NCBI RefSeq assembly: GCF_040256395.1
Contig: NZ_CP158299.1
Coordinates: 2,571,501-2,635,500, forward strand
Source of the DNA: Deinococcus sonorensis KR-87
GTDB taxonomy: Bacteria > Deinococcota > Deinococci > Deinococcales > Deinococcaceae
DNA length: 64,000 bases
Reading direction: 5' to 3'
The notes below the pieces were generated by a model. The model did not search any database. It saw only the letters and a program-made list of their open reading frames with translations, and had not been told where the DNA came from. This document shows, in pieces, positions 42,309 to 52,386 of the stretch (its first letter is position 1; each line of letters begins with the position of its first letter). A program made the position numbers and the translations under genes.

Positions 42309-43916
42309 TCACTTCAACGACCCCTGCGCCTTGCTGTTGCCCAGGTTGGCGGCGGTTTTCAGCGCGCTGGTGGCTTCGGCCGTCTTCCCCTGGGCCCGGC
42401 GGGCCAGCCCCAGCTGATACCAGCCCTCGGCATTCTTCGGCTGCTCCACCACCAGCGCCCGCAGGACCGTCTCGGCCTCGGCGTAGCGGCCGGACGACAG
42501 CAGTGCCGAACCGAGGTTCAGCCGGGCGTTGGGGGTCGGCTGCAGCCGCACGCTCTCGCTCAGGGCGGTCACGGCCCCGGCGTAGTCCTTGAGCGCGTAG
42601 CTGGACAGGCCCAGCCACAGCGACGCCTCCGCCCCCGGCGCGGCCAGGGCGCTGGACTGCAAGGCGCTGCGCGCCTCGCTGTAGCGGCCCAGCCGGTAGG
42701 ACGCCACGCCCAGCACCAGCTGGGCACGCGCCTGGGTCGCGGCATCCGGGCTAGCCCGCAGCGCCAGCCGGGCATCCTGCGCCGCAGCGGCGTACTGGGA
42801 CAGACTCAGCCGCACCGCCGCGAGGTTGGTGCGGTAGAGGGCATTGACCGGTTCCAGCTTCACGGCCGTCTGCCACGCGCTCAGGGCGCCGCCGCGGTCG
42901 CTGCGGGCCACCAGCAGCTCACCCAGCCGGGCCTGGGCCGCGGCGTTGCGGGGGTCAGCCTTCACCGCCGCCTGCACCGCCTGCAGCGCGTCCTTGCTGC
43001 GGCTCAGGCCGGCCAGCAGGTCAGCCTTGCGCAGCAGCAACCGGCCGCGAGCCGCACTGTCCTGAGTGGCGGCCACCGCGCTGTCCAGCTCCCGGACACC
43101 CCGGTCGGCCAGCTGCTGCGAGGCATAGATGTCGGCGGTCAGCAGGGCGGCGTCCACGTTGGCTGGAGCCTTGGCCCGCACCGCATACAGCAGCGGCAGG
43201 GCGGCGGTGCCCTGACCGGCCAGGGTCAGCGCCTGGGCCTCGCGCACCTGCAGGTCCAGGTCATCGGGGGCGGTCTTCACCAGTTCCGCCAGGGTGGTGG
43301 CCAGCGCCGGGTAGTTCCGCGCGCGTGCCTGCTCCCCGGCCAGCGCCTCCAGCACCTGCCGCAGCACAGGGGCCGACACCTTGCCCCGGGCCAGCTCCGC
43401 CGCCTTGGCAAAGTCGGCCAGGGCCTCATCGTTCTGGTTCTGGCGGCTGGCCACCACGCCCAGGTTGTACGGCCCCTCGAAGCTGGCCGGGTCCAGCGCG
43501 CTCAGCTGGCCGAACTCAAAGCGGGCCCCCGCCAGATCGTTGAGCGCGAACAGCGTCAGGCCCAGACCGAAGTGCGCCTGGGCGTTCTGATAATTCTGGC
43601 CGACCAGCGCCTCGTACTGCGTCTGGGCCTGCCGGTAGTTCCCGGCCTGATAGCTCTTCTGGGCGGTATCCAGCGCCGCCAGGAACGCTGGCGACGGGGG
43701 GGTGGACGGCACGCTGGGCGTTGTCGCGCCCGCCTCCGCTGCCGGCGTTGAGGGCGTGATCACGGCCGGCGGCTTGATGACCGGGGCGGATTGTTGCAGC
43801 GTGGTGGAAATCTGGGCCGCGCCCACCTGCTCGACCATCGTCTGGGCCTGAGCGGTGCCGGCCATCGCCAGCACCAGCGTGGCCCTCAACAACATTGTGT
43901 GGAGTTTATGAGACAC
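42309..43916 (-). CDS. Exported tetratricopeptide-repeat protein
   Basis: 535 aa. Signal peptide about 1-24 (AQAQ), a Pro/Thr-rich linker (about 40-78) and then some twelve TPR units (for example AQKSYQAGNYRQAQTQYEALVGQN, GPYNLGVVASRQNQNDEALADFAKAAELA, GWYQLGLARRAQGKTAEATSALKTAANLG). TPR arrays are protein-protein scaffolds; in the periplasm this may organise wall or outer-membrane machinery together with the downstream SPOR protein. GTG start at 43916 with AGGAGGAG upstream. First gene of the TPR-SPOR-rex-lipoprotein operon; a 21-bp palindrome overlaps its promoter region. Confidence 0.85.
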   Translation of the reverse strand: MSHKLHTMLLRATLVLAMAGTAQAQTMVEQVGAAQISTTLQQSAPVIKPPAVITPSTPAAEAGATTPSVPSTPPSPAFLAALDTAQKSYQAGNYRQAQTQYEALVGQNYQNAQAHFGLGLTLFALNDLAGARFEFGQLSALDPASFEGPYNLGVVASRQNQNDEALADFAKAAELARGKVSAPVLRQVLEALAGEQARARNYPALATTLAELVKTAPDDLDLQVREAQALTLAGQGTAALPLLYAVRAKAPANVDAALLTADIYASQQLADRGVRELDSAVAATQDSAARGRLLLRKADLLAGLSRSKDALQAVQAAVKADPRNAAAQARLGELLVARSDRGGALSAWQTAVKLEPVNALYRTNLAAVRLSLSQYAAAAQDARLALRASPDAATQARAQLVLGVASYRLGRYSEARSALQSSALAAPGAEASLWLGLSSYALKDYAGAVTALSESVRLQPTPNARLNLGSALLSSGRYAEAETVLRALVVEQPKNAEGWYQLGLARRAQGKTAEATSALKTAANLGNSKAQGSLK

Positions 43917-43945
43917 CAGCTCCTCCTGAGGGAAAATCTGGCGTC

Positions 43946-43951
43946 ATCGTA
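43946..43951 (-). promoter_or_regulatory. -10 box TACGAT of the TPR-SPOR-rex operon
   Basis: TACGAT on the minus strand, 29 nt upstream of the GTG; the gene keeps an SD, so it has a short leader. Confidence 0.4.
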
Positions 43952-43961
43952 GCATGGGGGT

Positions 43962-43982
43962 CTTTCGTAACCCTTACGAAAG
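43962..43982. promoter_or_regulatory. Perfect 9-3-9 palindrome upstream of the TPR-SPOR-rex operon
   Basis: CTTTCGTAA (43962-43970), CCC, TTACGAAAG (43974-43982). Its centre lies where the -35 of the TACGAT promoter is expected. It does not match the Rex motif or the 17-bp RDRM of Deinococcus. Confidence 0.55.
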
Positions 43983-44009
43983 TGCGGTGGAGCGGCGTTG
44001 CAGGGGGCG

Positions 44010-45044
44010 TCAGGCAGATGCGGAGACGCCGGCACCCGGCTGCTTGAGCGCCAGCTGACCGCAGGCGGCTCCCGCGTCCCGCCCACGCGACCGGCGCACA
44101 CTGACCTCGACGCCCCGCTGCTCCAGCGCGTCGTAGAAGGCCTGCAGCTGCTGCTCGCTGCTCTCCTCGAAGCCGCTGCCCTCCCACGGATTCATCGGGA
44201 TCAGGTTGACGTGCGATACGAGGCCGCGCAGCAGGTCAGCAAGCAGCTCGGCCTGCCACAGCTGATCGTTCACGCCGCGCAGCATGGCGTACTCGAAGGT
44301 GACCCGCCGCCCGGTGACGGCCTGATACTCGCGCGCCGAGGCCATGATCTCCTGAATGGTGTTGGCATGTGCGGTGGGAATGATGCGCTGACGGGTCTCC
44401 TCGTCAGGCGCGTGCAGGCTGATGGCCAGCTTGATGCCGAGGTCGTCCTCGGCAGCCAATCTACGGATGCCCTTGGGCAAGCCTACGGTGCTGAGCGTCA
44501 CCCGGCGCTTGCTCATGCCCAGCGCCAGCGGGTGCAGCAGAATCCGGGCGGCCAGCATGGTGGCGTCGTAGTTGAGCAGCGGCTCGCCCATGCCCATAAA
44601 CACCAGGTTGCGCAGCTCGCGCGGGGCAATGCCCTCGCCGCGCGCCACCGCCAGAATCTGGCCCACCACCTCGCCGGCGGTCAGGTTGCGCCCGAAGCCC
44701 AGCGCGCCGGTGGCGCAGAAGGCACATTTGGCGGGGCAGCCCACCATGGTGGACACGCAGATGGTCTTGCGGTCCAGGTAGGGCATGTAGACCGCCTCCA
44801 TCTGGCGGCCGTCCGGCAGGGTGAACAGGTACTTGACACTGCCGTCGGTGCTGCGGACCGTCTCGATGCTGCGGAAGGGATTGAGGGTGTACTGCTCGCT
44901 CAGCTCGGCACGCACCCCGGCGCTGAGGCTGGTCATGGCCGAAAAGTCGGCCGCGCCGTGGACGAACACCCATTCCAGCAGCTGGCGGCGGCGGAATCCC
45001 TCCAGCGGGTAGGCGTCGGGGTGCAGGTCAAGGAGCAGTTGCAT
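44010..45044 (-). CDS. rlmN: Dual-specificity 23S rRNA/tRNA (adenine-C2) methyltransferase RlmN
   Basis: 344 aa radical-SAM enzyme that methylates A2503 of 23S rRNA and A37 of some tRNAs. Cluster Cys103, Cys107, Cys110 (CPAKCAFC), the SAM-binding [24 protein letters not shown], and the C-terminal catalytic Cys in GAACGQL; the other mechanistic Cys is not obviously shifted. Starts 6 nt after TATACT (leaderless). Confidence 0.94.
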   Translation of the reverse strand: MQLLLDLHPDAYPLEGFRRRQLLEWVFVHGAADFSAMTSLSAGVRAELSEQYTLNPFRSIETVRSTDGSVKYLFTLPDGRQMEAVYMPYLDRKTICVSTMVGCPAKCAFCATGALGFGRNLTAGEVVGQILAVARGEGIAPRELRNLVFMGMGEPLLNYDATMLAARILLHPLALGMSKRRVTLSTVGLPKGIRRLAAEDDLGIKLAISLHAPDEETRQRIIPTAHANTIQEIMASAREYQAVTGRRVTFEYAMLRGVNDQLWQAELLADLLRGLVSHVNLIPMNPWEGSGFEESSEQQLQAFYDALEQRGVEVSVRRSRGRDAGAACGQLALKQPGAGVSASA

Positions 45045-45050
45045 CAGGAG

Positions 45051-45056
45051 AGTATA
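45051..45056 (-). promoter_or_regulatory. -10 box TATACT of rlmN (leaderless)
   Basis: TATACT on the minus strand, 6 nt before the ATG. Confidence 0.65.
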
Positions 45057-45102
45057 GCGGGACAGGCGGGCAGCGCACCGGAAGGTCCGGCACCTTCGGC
45101 CT

Positions 45103-46188
45103 TCATTTGACGCCGACCCGCAGGCCTACATTCCAGTGGCCGCCACCCGCACCCCACAGGTAGTCCACGCTGGGGCCCACCAGCACCGAAAGCCAGGGGG
45201 CGCGGTAGTACAGGTCGGCGCGCACGCCCGCCTCGTGGGCCACCCAGTCGTAGTGCGGCGTCAGGTCCACCAGCAGCGGCCCGGCCGGATCGGCGCGAAC
45301 CGTGGCGGCCAGCCCATTGACGCTGGCGGCGGCGTTCAGCCAGCTGCGCTGGTAGTGGTATTGCACGTTGCGCAGCGACAGCAGCCCGAGCCGCATGTCC
45401 GGCGACAGCACCACATCCAGGTTGGTCTGGTTGTAGCGGCCCACCGCCAGGTCCGGCAGGGCGCTGTCCCCCAGCACCCACCGTTCGAAGTGGCTCAGCG
45501 TGACGGTGCTGTGCGGATCCGGACGCAGGGTCAGGCTGCCGGACAGGTCCACGCTGAACTGCCCCTGCTGCGGGTAGACGTACCCCCGAACGGCGCTGCC
45601 CACCCCCACGCTCCACGGCCCGGAGGAGAGCGAGCCGCCGCCGCTCGTCTCCAGATGCACGTACGGGGTGCGGACGGCTCCCTGGACCCCGTACCCCAAC
45701 TCGCTCAGCAGCCGCACCGGACCGTCCACCAGCACGTACCCGACGGTGGCCCGCGAACTGCGCCCCTGATCCTGGGCCAGCAGGCCGTACTGCCAGCCGC
45801 TGCCGGGATTGTGCGTGACCTCCAGGTGGCCCACCCCCAGCGTGGCGCCGGCGTCCGGGTTCTCAAAGCGGCCGGCCACGAAGCTGGTGTCGTGGTAGCG
45901 CACCCCCATGCTGTACTCCAGATACGCCGGATGGTCCACGAACGTCGCGCGCGCGTCCACCCGGAACGGCAGCGGAAAGCCGCGCACGCCGTAGCCGCTG
46001 CCCGGATCTGCGAGCACCTGCACGCCGCCGAAGCGGTCCGCGTAGCCGGGAGGAAACAGGTTCATCAGCCGGATCAGGAACGGCTGGGGCGCCGCCTGCT
46101 CCTGTGCTGCGGCCAGCCCGCCCACGCACAGGGCCACCACACCCAAGCGCAGCAGGCCCATCAGCGTCTTCAGCACTCTGGTCTGCAT
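45103..46188 (-). CDS. Exported beta-rich protein, probable outer-membrane barrel, unknown function
   Basis: 361 aa. Signal peptide about 1-28 (LAAAQ). The mature part alternates polar and aromatic/hydrophobic residues ([60 protein letters not shown] at the very C-terminus), a pattern of transmembrane beta strands, and there is no globular enzyme motif. Deinococcus has an outer membrane, so a barrel is plausible. A TATCAT box lies about 14 nt upstream of the ATG at 46188; a GTG one codon earlier is an alternative start. Confidence 0.65.
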   Translation of the reverse strand: MQTRVLKTLMGLLRLGVVALCVGGLAAAQEQAAPQPFLIRLMNLFPPGYADRFGGVQVLADPGSGYGVRGFPLPFRVDARATFVDHPAYLEYSMGVRYHDTSFVAGRFENPDAGATLGVGHLEVTHNPGSGWQYGLLAQDQGRSSRATVGYVLVDGPVRLLSELGYGVQGAVRTPYVHLETSGGGSLSSGPWSVGVGSAVRGYVYPQQGQFSVDLSGSLTLRPDPHSTVTLSHFERWVLGDSALPDLAVGRYNQTNLDVVLSPDMRLGLLSLRNVQYHYQRSWLNAAASVNGLAATVRADPAGPLLVDLTPHYDWVAHEAGVRADLYYRAPWLSVLVGPSVDYLWGAGGGHWNVGLRVGVK

Positions 46189-46210
46189 CACAATCGAGGC
46201 TGATGATAGC

Positions 46211-46251
46211 GGGCCACCCCCACCTCAGCCAGCGCCGGATGGGGGTGGCCC
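46211..46251. terminator. Hairpin after mutS2
   Basis: Perfect 12-bp stem GGGCCACCCCCA (46211-46222) / TGGGGGTGGCCC (46240-46251) with a 17-nt loop, 11 bp beyond the mutS2 stop; no U-tract. The promoter box of the next minus-strand gene starts right after it. Confidence 0.5.
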
Positions 46252-46261
46252 GTGCAGCCCG

Positions 46262-48577
46262 TCAGCGCCGGATGTTCACGATGGTGACGCCGTGTCCGCC
46301 CTGATTCGGCTCGGCGTCGTGGAAGCTCTCGACCCGTTTGTCGGTTTTCAGGTAGTCGCGCAGCAGCCGGCGCAGCACCCCCTGTCCCTTGCCGTGCACC
46401 ACCCGCAGCGGCGACTCCTTGAGGGCGTGGGCCTCTCCAATGGCCTGCCGCAGCTCCTCCACGGCCTCCTCGACGTGCTGACCGCGCAGCTGCAGTTCGG
46501 AGCGGAAGGTGGTGGGTGAGGTCCCACCGAAGCTGGTCCGGACCTTCGGCTTCTCTTCCGGCTTGAGCCGCACGTCGCGGCGGCGCACGTTGACCTTCAT
46601 AACGCCCAGCTGCACCACCAGCTCGTCGCCGCGCACCTCCAGCACCTGCCCGGTGGCGCCGTAGGCCGGCACGTCCACCGTGCTGCCGCTGCGCAGCGGG
46701 TCACCGCGCGGCGCCTCCGGGGCGGCCGGCTGCGGCCGGGTCGCCTGCGCCTGCCGCCGCAGCTGCCGCAGCTCCTCCAGCACTCGCGGCCGCGCCGACT
46801 CCTCGCGGGCCCGGCCGCGCAGGCCGCGCACCTGCTCCAGCGCGTTTACATACAGCGTCTCGGCCTTCTGCGACGCCTCGGCGATCAGCTCGTCACGGCG
46901 GCTGTTCAGCGTGGCGCGCTCCTGCTGAATGCGGCTCAGCTCGCCCTCGGCGCCGCGGCGCGCCACCTGGGCGGCCTCCAGTTCGCCGCGCAGCTGATCG
47001 CGCTCACGTTCCAACTGCTCCAGCAGCGCCTCCAGCAGACCGCCTTCCGGTCCCAGGATGTTTTCGGCCCGGCCCAGCACCCCCTCCGGCAGCCCCATGC
47101 GCCGCGCGATCGCCAGCGCATAGCTGCGCCCCGGCTGGCCCACCTGCAGCCGGTAGGTAGGCCGCAGCGCCGACAGGTCAAAGCCCATGCTGGCGTTCTT
47201 GAGCCCCGGCGTTTCCAGCGCGAACAGCTTGAGCGGCGCGAGGTGAGAGGTGATCACGCCGCGCGCATCCTGAGCCAGCAGCTGCTCGATCATTGCCTGC
47301 GCCAGCGCCGCGCCCTCGGCCGGGTCGGTGCCACTGCCCAGCTCGTCCACCAGCACCAGCGTGCGGATGCTGGCGCCTTCCAGCACCTGACGAAGATGCT
47401 GCAGGTGCGCGGCGAAGGTGGAGAGGCTGGCCTCGATGCTCTGCTCGTCCCCTATGTCCACCAGGACGTCCTGGACCACCGGCAACGCCGCCTTGCTGGC
47501 CGCCACGTACATGCCACACTGGTGCATCAGGACCGCCAGCCCCAGGGTCTTGAGGGTGGCCGTCTTGCCGCCCATGTTGGGACCGGTGATCAGCAGCAGG
47601 CGCGTGTCGCCCAGCACCAGATCGTTGGCCACCGCGTCCTCAATCAGCGGGTGCCGGGCTTCGCGCAGGGTATACAGGCCGTCAGGGGCCTGCTCCGGGC
47701 GGTTCAGGCGCCAGTCGCGGGCCAGCCGGGCCTTGGCCGCGATCAGGTCCAGCTCGGCCAGGGTGCTGAGCGTCTGCTCAATGGCCTCATCCTGCGCCAC
47801 CAGGCCCGACAGCTCGGTCAGGATGCGGCGCACCTCGGCCTCCTCGTCGAGCAGCAGGCGCGCCAGCTCGTTGTTGAGCGGCGTGACCGCCGCCGGCTCC
47901 ACGAAGTACGTCTGCCCGGTGCCGGAGCTGTCCACGATGATGCCCTGCACCTGCCCCACCCGGCTGGCCTGCACCGGCAGCACGTAGCGGTCACGGCGCA
48001 GCGTCACGATGTGTTCCTGCAGCACGTCGCTCCACTGCTCCAGCGTGTTGGTCAGGCGCTCGCGGATCCGGTCCCGCAGCGGCCCGATGCGCCGGCGCAG
48101 GTCGCGCAGGCGGGGGCTGGCGTCGTCGCGGACCTCGCCGCTGCGGTCCAGGCTTTCCAGCACCCGCCGCACCAGCAGGCCGTGTTCGCCCAGGCCCATC
48201 GCCACCTCGCGCAGCGGACCGCGCGAGTTCTGGGCCACCGCCCGCCGCACGCTCATGCTGGCGTCCAGGGTGTACCCGACCTCCAGCAGCTCCTGGCCGA
48301 GCAGGACCCGGCCGTCACGCGCCCGCTCCACTACCGGCCGGATGTCCTGGATGCCGCCCAGGCTCAGCGACACCCCGAACAACGCGTCTTCCAGCTCGTC
48401 GAGTTCCCGTCCGATGCGCCCCGCGTCCGGGCTGGGGCACAGCTGCCGCGCCCGCTCCACACCCATGCGGGTGGCGGTACGCGTGGCGAGCGCCTCACGG
48501 ATGCGTGGAAAGTCCAGGGTCGCGAGCGCTGCCTCCGGAAACGTGGTGACGGTGGGAACAGAGAGATCGGACGGCAC
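46262..48577 (-). CDS. mutS2: MutS2 family ATPase/endonuclease
   Basis: 771 aa from GTG. Domains: MutS core/lever without mismatch-recognition domain I, ATPase with Walker [14 protein letters not shown] and [14 protein letters not shown], a coiled coil rich in Glu/Arg (about 520-640), and a C-terminal Smr nuclease domain beginning [21 protein letters not shown] text with [12 protein letters not shown]. Known roles: suppression of homologous recombination and, in Bacillus, rescue of collided ribosomes; in Deinococcus it affects radiation/oxidation resistance. GTG 6 nt after a perfect TATAAT box (leaderless). Confidence 0.94.
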   Translation of the reverse strand: MPSDLSVPTVTTFPEAALATLDFPRIREALATRTATRMGVERARQLCPSPDAGRIGRELDELEDALFGVSLSLGGIQDIRPVVERARDGRVLLGQELLEVGYTLDASMSVRRAVAQNSRGPLREVAMGLGEHGLLVRRVLESLDRSGEVRDDASPRLRDLRRRIGPLRDRIRERLTNTLEQWSDVLQEHIVTLRRDRYVLPVQASRVGQVQGIIVDSSGTGQTYFVEPAAVTPLNNELARLLLDEEAEVRRILTELSGLVAQDEAIEQTLSTLAELDLIAAKARLARDWRLNRPEQAPDGLYTLREARHPLIEDAVANDLVLGDTRLLLITGPNMGGKTATLKTLGLAVLMHQCGMYVAASKAALPVVQDVLVDIGDEQSIEASLSTFAAHLQHLRQVLEGASIRTLVLVDELGSGTDPAEGAALAQAMIEQLLAQDARGVITSHLAPLKLFALETPGLKNASMGFDLSALRPTYRLQVGQPGRSYALAIARRMGLPEGVLGRAENILGPEGGLLEALLEQLERERDQLRGELEAAQVARRGAEGELSRIQQERATLNSRRDELIAEASQKAETLYVNALEQVRGLRGRAREESARPRVLEELRQLRRQAQATRPQPAAPEAPRGDPLRSGSTVDVPAYGATGQVLEVRGDELVVQLGVMKVNVRRRDVRLKPEEKPKVRTSFGGTSPTTFRSELQLRGQHVEEAVEELRQAIGEAHALKESPLRVVHGKGQGVLRRLLRDYLKTDKRVESFHDAEPNQGGHGVTIVNIRR

Positions 48578-48583
48578 GCCCGG

Positions 48584-48589
48584 ATTATA
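48584..48589 (-). promoter_or_regulatory. -10 box TATAAT of mutS2 (leaderless)
   Basis: Consensus TATAAT on the minus strand, 6 nt before the GTG at 48577. Confidence 0.7.
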
Positions 48590-48692
48590 CGGGGACCGCC
48601 GCTGACAACCGTGCGCCAGGTGGCTTATCAAAGGGCCATGCTGCCTGAGCCAGCTGGCCGAGCCGCCGGATGGGCGGCCACCTGTACGGGCC

Positions 48693-50717
48693 CTACCGTT
48701 CCGGCAGCCACTCGCGGGCCAGCACCTCGCGGTTGAGCAGCTCCGCGTCGTAACGGGCGCTGCCCAGCACCCGCAGCGCCACGTCCGTCAGCTCCGGGTC
48801 GAACTGCCGCCCGCGCTGCCGCACCAGCTCGGCCAGGGCGTCCTGCCGGTCCCAGGCCAGCTTGTAGGGCCGGAAATGCACCAGGGCATCGAACACGTCC
48901 GCCAGGGCCACGATGCGGCCCATCAGCGGAATCTCGCGGCCGGCCAGCCCGTTCGGATACCCTCCCCCATCCCAGCGCTCGTGGTGGGTCAGCGCGATCT
49001 GGCGGGCCATGTTCAGCACCTCCGACTGCCCGCCGGACAGCAGCCGCGCCCCGATCAGGGTATGGCGCTTCATCTCCTCGAATTCGGCGGCCGTCAGCTT
49101 GCCCCGCTTCAACAGGATGGCGTCGGGAATGCCGATCTTGCCCACATCGTGCAGGCAGGCCGCCACCCGCAGCGTGTCCACCTGGCTGCGCGACAGGCCC
49201 AGCTCCTCAGCGATCAGCGCCGCCCCGATCCCCACCCGGCGGGTGTGTTCTCCGGTGGCGTCGTCGCGGAACTCGGCCGCCATCGCCAGCCGCGCCACCA
49301 CTTCCATCTGCGCCTGTTCCAGATCGGCGGTCCGGGCCTGCACCAGGGCCTCGGCCTCCGCCTGCGCCTGTTCGGCCACCGCCCGCTGCGCGCGGCTCAG
49401 CCGGGCCTCCGCCTGCGAGCGTTCCACATCGAACTGCATCATCAGGGTCCGGGTGGTGCGGTCCCGTTCGGCGCTGAACAACTCCCGCTCCTGGGCGTGG
49501 TAGGCCTCGAAGTGCTCCAGCGCCTCGGCCAGCCGGCCCTGGCGTTTGTACAGATCCGAAAGCATCTGGTGCGCGTCGCGCAGGCCCTTGGCCCGGCCGC
49601 CCACACCGGCCAGGTCCAGCGCCTCACCCAGCAGCCCGGCGGCCGTCTCCAGGTCACCCTGCGCCGCCGTCAGCCGGCCCACGCTCAGCAGGGCGTCCAG
49701 CTCGCCGTCGGCGTACTCGATGCCCCGGGCGATGTCGCGCGCCGAACGGTAACAGTCGAGCGCCTGCACCGGGTCGCTGGCCTGTTCGTACCAGCTGCCC
49801 AGACTGTCGAGCACGTTGACCCGCAGCGGCAGGAAGCCGTGCGTCTTGGTGAGCTCCAGCGCGGCCTGATAGCAGGCGAACGCCTCCTGATCCGCCCGCT
49901 GATGCTGCAGCGCCAGCCCCAGGTTAATCAGCGTGGCCGCCTGCAGTTGCCGGTCGCCGAGCTCGGCACTCTCCTGCAGCGCCTGCCGGAAATTGCTCTC
50001 GGCACCCGGGTAGTCCTCGGCGTCCAGGTACACGCTGCCGAGATTGAACATGATGTTCAGCCGCAGCTTCCGCTCGTCCGGATGGTCCTCGATCAGCGAG
50101 TAGGCCCAGCGCAGCGACGAGATGGCGTCGTCAGTGCGCCCGATGCTGCTCTGCAGCTGCCCGATGTTGCAGCTCGCCACGCATTCGCCGTGCGTGTCGC
50201 CGCAGGAGTGGTACAGCAGGGCCGCGTCACGCAGCACGGCAATGGCGTCCGCATACAGCCCCCGGGTGCGGTACACCGCCGACAGGGCGTTGAGCCCGGC
50301 CGCCTCCAGCTCCGGCACCTGCTGTTGCCGTGCCAGGTACAGACAGCGCCCGACCAGATCCTGCGCTTCGGCGAGGTTGCCGGACTGCAGCCGCAGGTAG
50401 GCCAGCCGCAGATACGCTGCGCTGCGCGGCCGATCGAAGGTCTCTGGCTGGTCCGACACCAGCTCCAGCAGCTGTTCGGCCGTCAGCTCGCTTTCCATCA
50501 GCTGGCCGGCCTCAAAGTGCCCTTCCACCTCGATCAGCAGGCTCCACACCTGCGCCTCGGTGTCGCCATCCCGCTCCGCAACCTCACGCGCCTGCCGCGC
50601 CAGCGCGAGTGCCCCCGGCACGTCAGATTTGAGCAGCGGCTGAGCCTCACCGACCAGCCGGCGCGCCTCCACACTGCCGCCGGGCGTCAGGGACGCCTGC
50701 AGCAGCCACCCGATCAT
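48693..50717 (-). CDS. TPR-containing HD-GYP phosphodiesterase
   Basis: 674 aa, cytosolic. About 400 residues of TPR repeats ([14 protein letters not shown]..., [31 protein letters not shown]), a coiled coil (about 425-475, [24 protein letters not shown]) and a C-terminal HD-GYP domain with [17 protein letters not shown] and [19 protein letters not shown] domains hydrolyse c-di-GMP to GMP; TPRs are a likely sensory or partner-binding module. It lies 26 bp after the subtilase gene, so the two may be co-transcribed. Confidence 0.88.
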   Translation of the reverse strand: MIGWLLQASLTPGGSVEARRLVGEAQPLLKSDVPGALALARQAREVAERDGDTEAQVWSLLIEVEGHFEAGQLMESELTAEQLLELVSDQPETFDRPRSAAYLRLAYLRLQSGNLAEAQDLVGRCLYLARQQQVPELEAAGLNALSAVYRTRGLYADAIAVLRDAALLYHSCGDTHGECVASCNIGQLQSSIGRTDDAISSLRWAYSLIEDHPDERKLRLNIMFNLGSVYLDAEDYPGAESNFRQALQESAELGDRQLQAATLINLGLALQHQRADQEAFACYQAALELTKTHGFLPLRVNVLDSLGSWYEQASDPVQALDCYRSARDIARGIEYADGELDALLSVGRLTAAQGDLETAAGLLGEALDLAGVGGRAKGLRDAHQMLSDLYKRQGRLAEALEHFEAYHAQERELFSAERDRTTRTLMMQFDVERSQAEARLSRAQRAVAEQAQAEAEALVQARTADLEQAQMEVVARLAMAAEFRDDATGEHTRRVGIGAALIAEELGLSRSQVDTLRVAACLHDVGKIGIPDAILLKRGKLTAAEFEEMKRHTLIGARLLSGGQSEVLNMARQIALTHHERWDGGGYPNGLAGREIPLMGRIVALADVFDALVHFRPYKLAWDRQDALAELVRQRGRQFDPELTDVALRVLGSARYDAELLNREVLAREWLPER

Positions 50718-50743
50718 GCCCCGCGACCCTTCCTGACCGCCAC

Positions 50744-52066
50744 TCAGTTGCCCTTGTCGCCGGCCTTCAGGCTGCGCAGGAAGGTTTCCAGGTTGGCCCG
50801 GCCGCTGCCCAGCTTGCCCCGGTACGGGAGGTTGCCCGGCAGAGCGTCCACCGGATCAGCACTGGCCAGCAGGTGCGCCGCCACGGCCTCCGGGCTGGAG
50901 GACGGGGCCGCCAGACGCGCGTCCGGATGCTCGCCCAGCGCCAGCGCCAGCGCTCCGGCCGCCACCGGGGCCGACATGGAGGTGCCGCTCCAGGCCGCTA
51001 GCATGTTGTGCGGGGCCGGGCCGTACACCTCCTCGCCGGGGGCCATCAGTTCCAGGTGGCTGCTGTAGTTGGAGAAGCTGGACTTCAGGTCCAGGCGGCT
51101 CACGCTGCCCACGCTGATCACCCGGTCCTTGTGCTTCCCGGAGGCGGCGTCGTCGGCCGGATAGTTCAGCCGGTTCTGCCCCTCATTGCCGGCCGAGACG
51201 GTGATCAGCACGCCCGCCTCACTCGCCCGGTCCATCGCGTCCTGGATAATTTTGGAGCGGCTACCGGTGCCCAGGCTCAGGTTGATGACGCTGGCGTGGC
51301 AGCTGACCGCCCAGTCAATGGCGCGGGCCACGCTCAGCACGTCGCCACTGCCGTCCGGCCCCAGCGCGCGCAGCGGGAGGATGGTGGCCGCCGGGGCAAT
51401 CTGCAGCACGATGCCGGCGGTGTTGGTGCCGTGTCCGTAGCCGCCTTCCCCGAAGGTACCCACATCGCTGGGATCGTTGTCGTCGTCGTAGAAGTCGCGC
51501 CACTCGTTCTGCGGCGCCAGCGACCCCTGGAACGCCTCATGGCTGAGGTCCAGGCCGGTGTCGATCATCGCCACCTTGACGCCCTGGCCCAGGTGCGGCG
51601 CGAGCTTCTGGGCCTGCTCCAGATGAATCTGGGTCCAGATGCTGGTGTTCTCCGGCACCACCTGGAACTGGCCGCTGGCCCACACTGTGGCCTTGCCGCT
51701 GGCCCAAACGGTCGCCTTGCCACTGGCGAAGGCGGTCATGCCGCCGCCGCTGACTGCGCGCGCGTTCGATTCGCGCACCGGGGCGTGGGCGCTGTCCTGA
51801 GGCAGGGTGGCGCTGCGGGTCGCCAGCAGCGCATAGCCCTGCTGCGGCCGGAATGCGATGACCTTGCCGTCGTAGCGGGCCGCCAGCTGTTCCGGAGCGT
51901 CGGCCGCCGTGACCGCGAGCGTGACGGCGTACGGGTAACTGGCGGTGGGCGTGGCGACAGCGTCCCCTGCAGCGGTGAGCGAGGGGGCCGGCGCGACGGA
52001 GCCGCAGGCACTCAGCAGGCCGCTGGTCAGCAGGCCCAACATCAGAGAAGAACGGGGCAGGTTCAT
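50744..52066 (-). CDS. Exported subtilisin-like serine protease (S8), lipoprotein
   Basis: 440 aa. Lipobox LLSAC (Cys21). A prodomain-like segment (about 44-100) is followed by the tandem repeats ASGKATVW (about 114-132) and the S8 catalytic domain with Asp169 ([11 protein letters not shown]), His212 ([10 protein letters not shown]) and Ser363 (SGTSMSAP). It degrades extracellular protein, probably for nutrition or processing. GAGGAGC lies upstream of the ATG. The leader and intergenic region are about 320 bp long. Confidence 0.9.
   Translation of the reverse strand: MNLPRSSLMLGLLTSGLLSACGSVAPAPSLTAAGDAVATPTASYPYAVTLAVTAADAPEQLAARYDGKVIAFRPQQGYALLATRSATLPQDSAHAPVRESNARAVSGGGMTAFASGKATVWASGKATVWASGQFQVVPENTSIWTQIHLEQAQKLAPHLGQGVKVAMIDTGLDLSHEAFQGSLAPQNEWRDFYDDDNDPSDVGTFGEGGYGHGTNTAGIVLQIAPAATILPLRALGPDGSGDVLSVARAIDWAVSCHASVINLSLGTGSRSKIIQDAMDRASEAGVLITVSAGNEGQNRLNYPADDAASGKHKDRVISVGSVSRLDLKSSFSNYSSHLELMAPGEEVYGPAPHNMLAAWSGTSMSAPVAAGALALALGEHPDARLAAPSSSPEAVAAHLLASADPVDALPGNLPYRGKLGSGRANLETFLRSLKAGDKGN
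51671..51740 (-). repeat. 24-bp tandem repeats inside the subtilase gene
   Basis: Two near-identical 24-bp units (51671-51694, 51695-51718) and a third degenerate one encode [12 protein letters not shown] repeats between prodomain and catalytic domain. Confidence 0.65.
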
Positions 52067-52386
52067 GGAAGCTCCTCTCAGAGCAGGGACCGGGAACGAC
52101 GAAACGGGACGGAAACACGTTGGCGCAGGCAGGTTGGAAAGGAACCGACGACCGCTGCTGGGGGGCAGGCTCTGGCTTCCTAAGTGTTAAGCCAGACTAC
52201 TATTCAGGGTGACAGGCCCTCTGGCACACTGTCAATTCCCCTTGCGAATGAAGGGGCCTGCCCCCCGAGACCGGCGGCCCTGCGTGAAAAACTTCATGGT
52301 GACCGAGCCGGGACCGGGTCAGTCGCCGCGAGCCGGATGCTACCCTTCAGGGCAGCAGCGCGCGCTGCCAGAAGGAGCCCCTGACC
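52067..52386. other. 320-bp intergenic region between divergent subtilase and MoxR-like genes
   Basis: No gene seen. It contains TGACAG (52210-52215) / CTGTCA (52229-52234), a hairpin CCCCTT (52238-52243) / AAGGGG (52251-52256), a plus-strand TACCCT box at 52341-52346 for the MoxR-like gene, the hairpin GGCAGC/GCTGCC in its leader, and AAGGAG at 52372. Only weak promoter matches are seen for the subtilase. Confidence 0.4.
52341..52346 (+). promoter_or_regulatory. -10 box TACCCT of the MoxR-like operon
   Basis: TACCCT lies 40 nt before the GTG at 52387, leaving room for a leader with AAGGAG. Confidence 0.4.
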
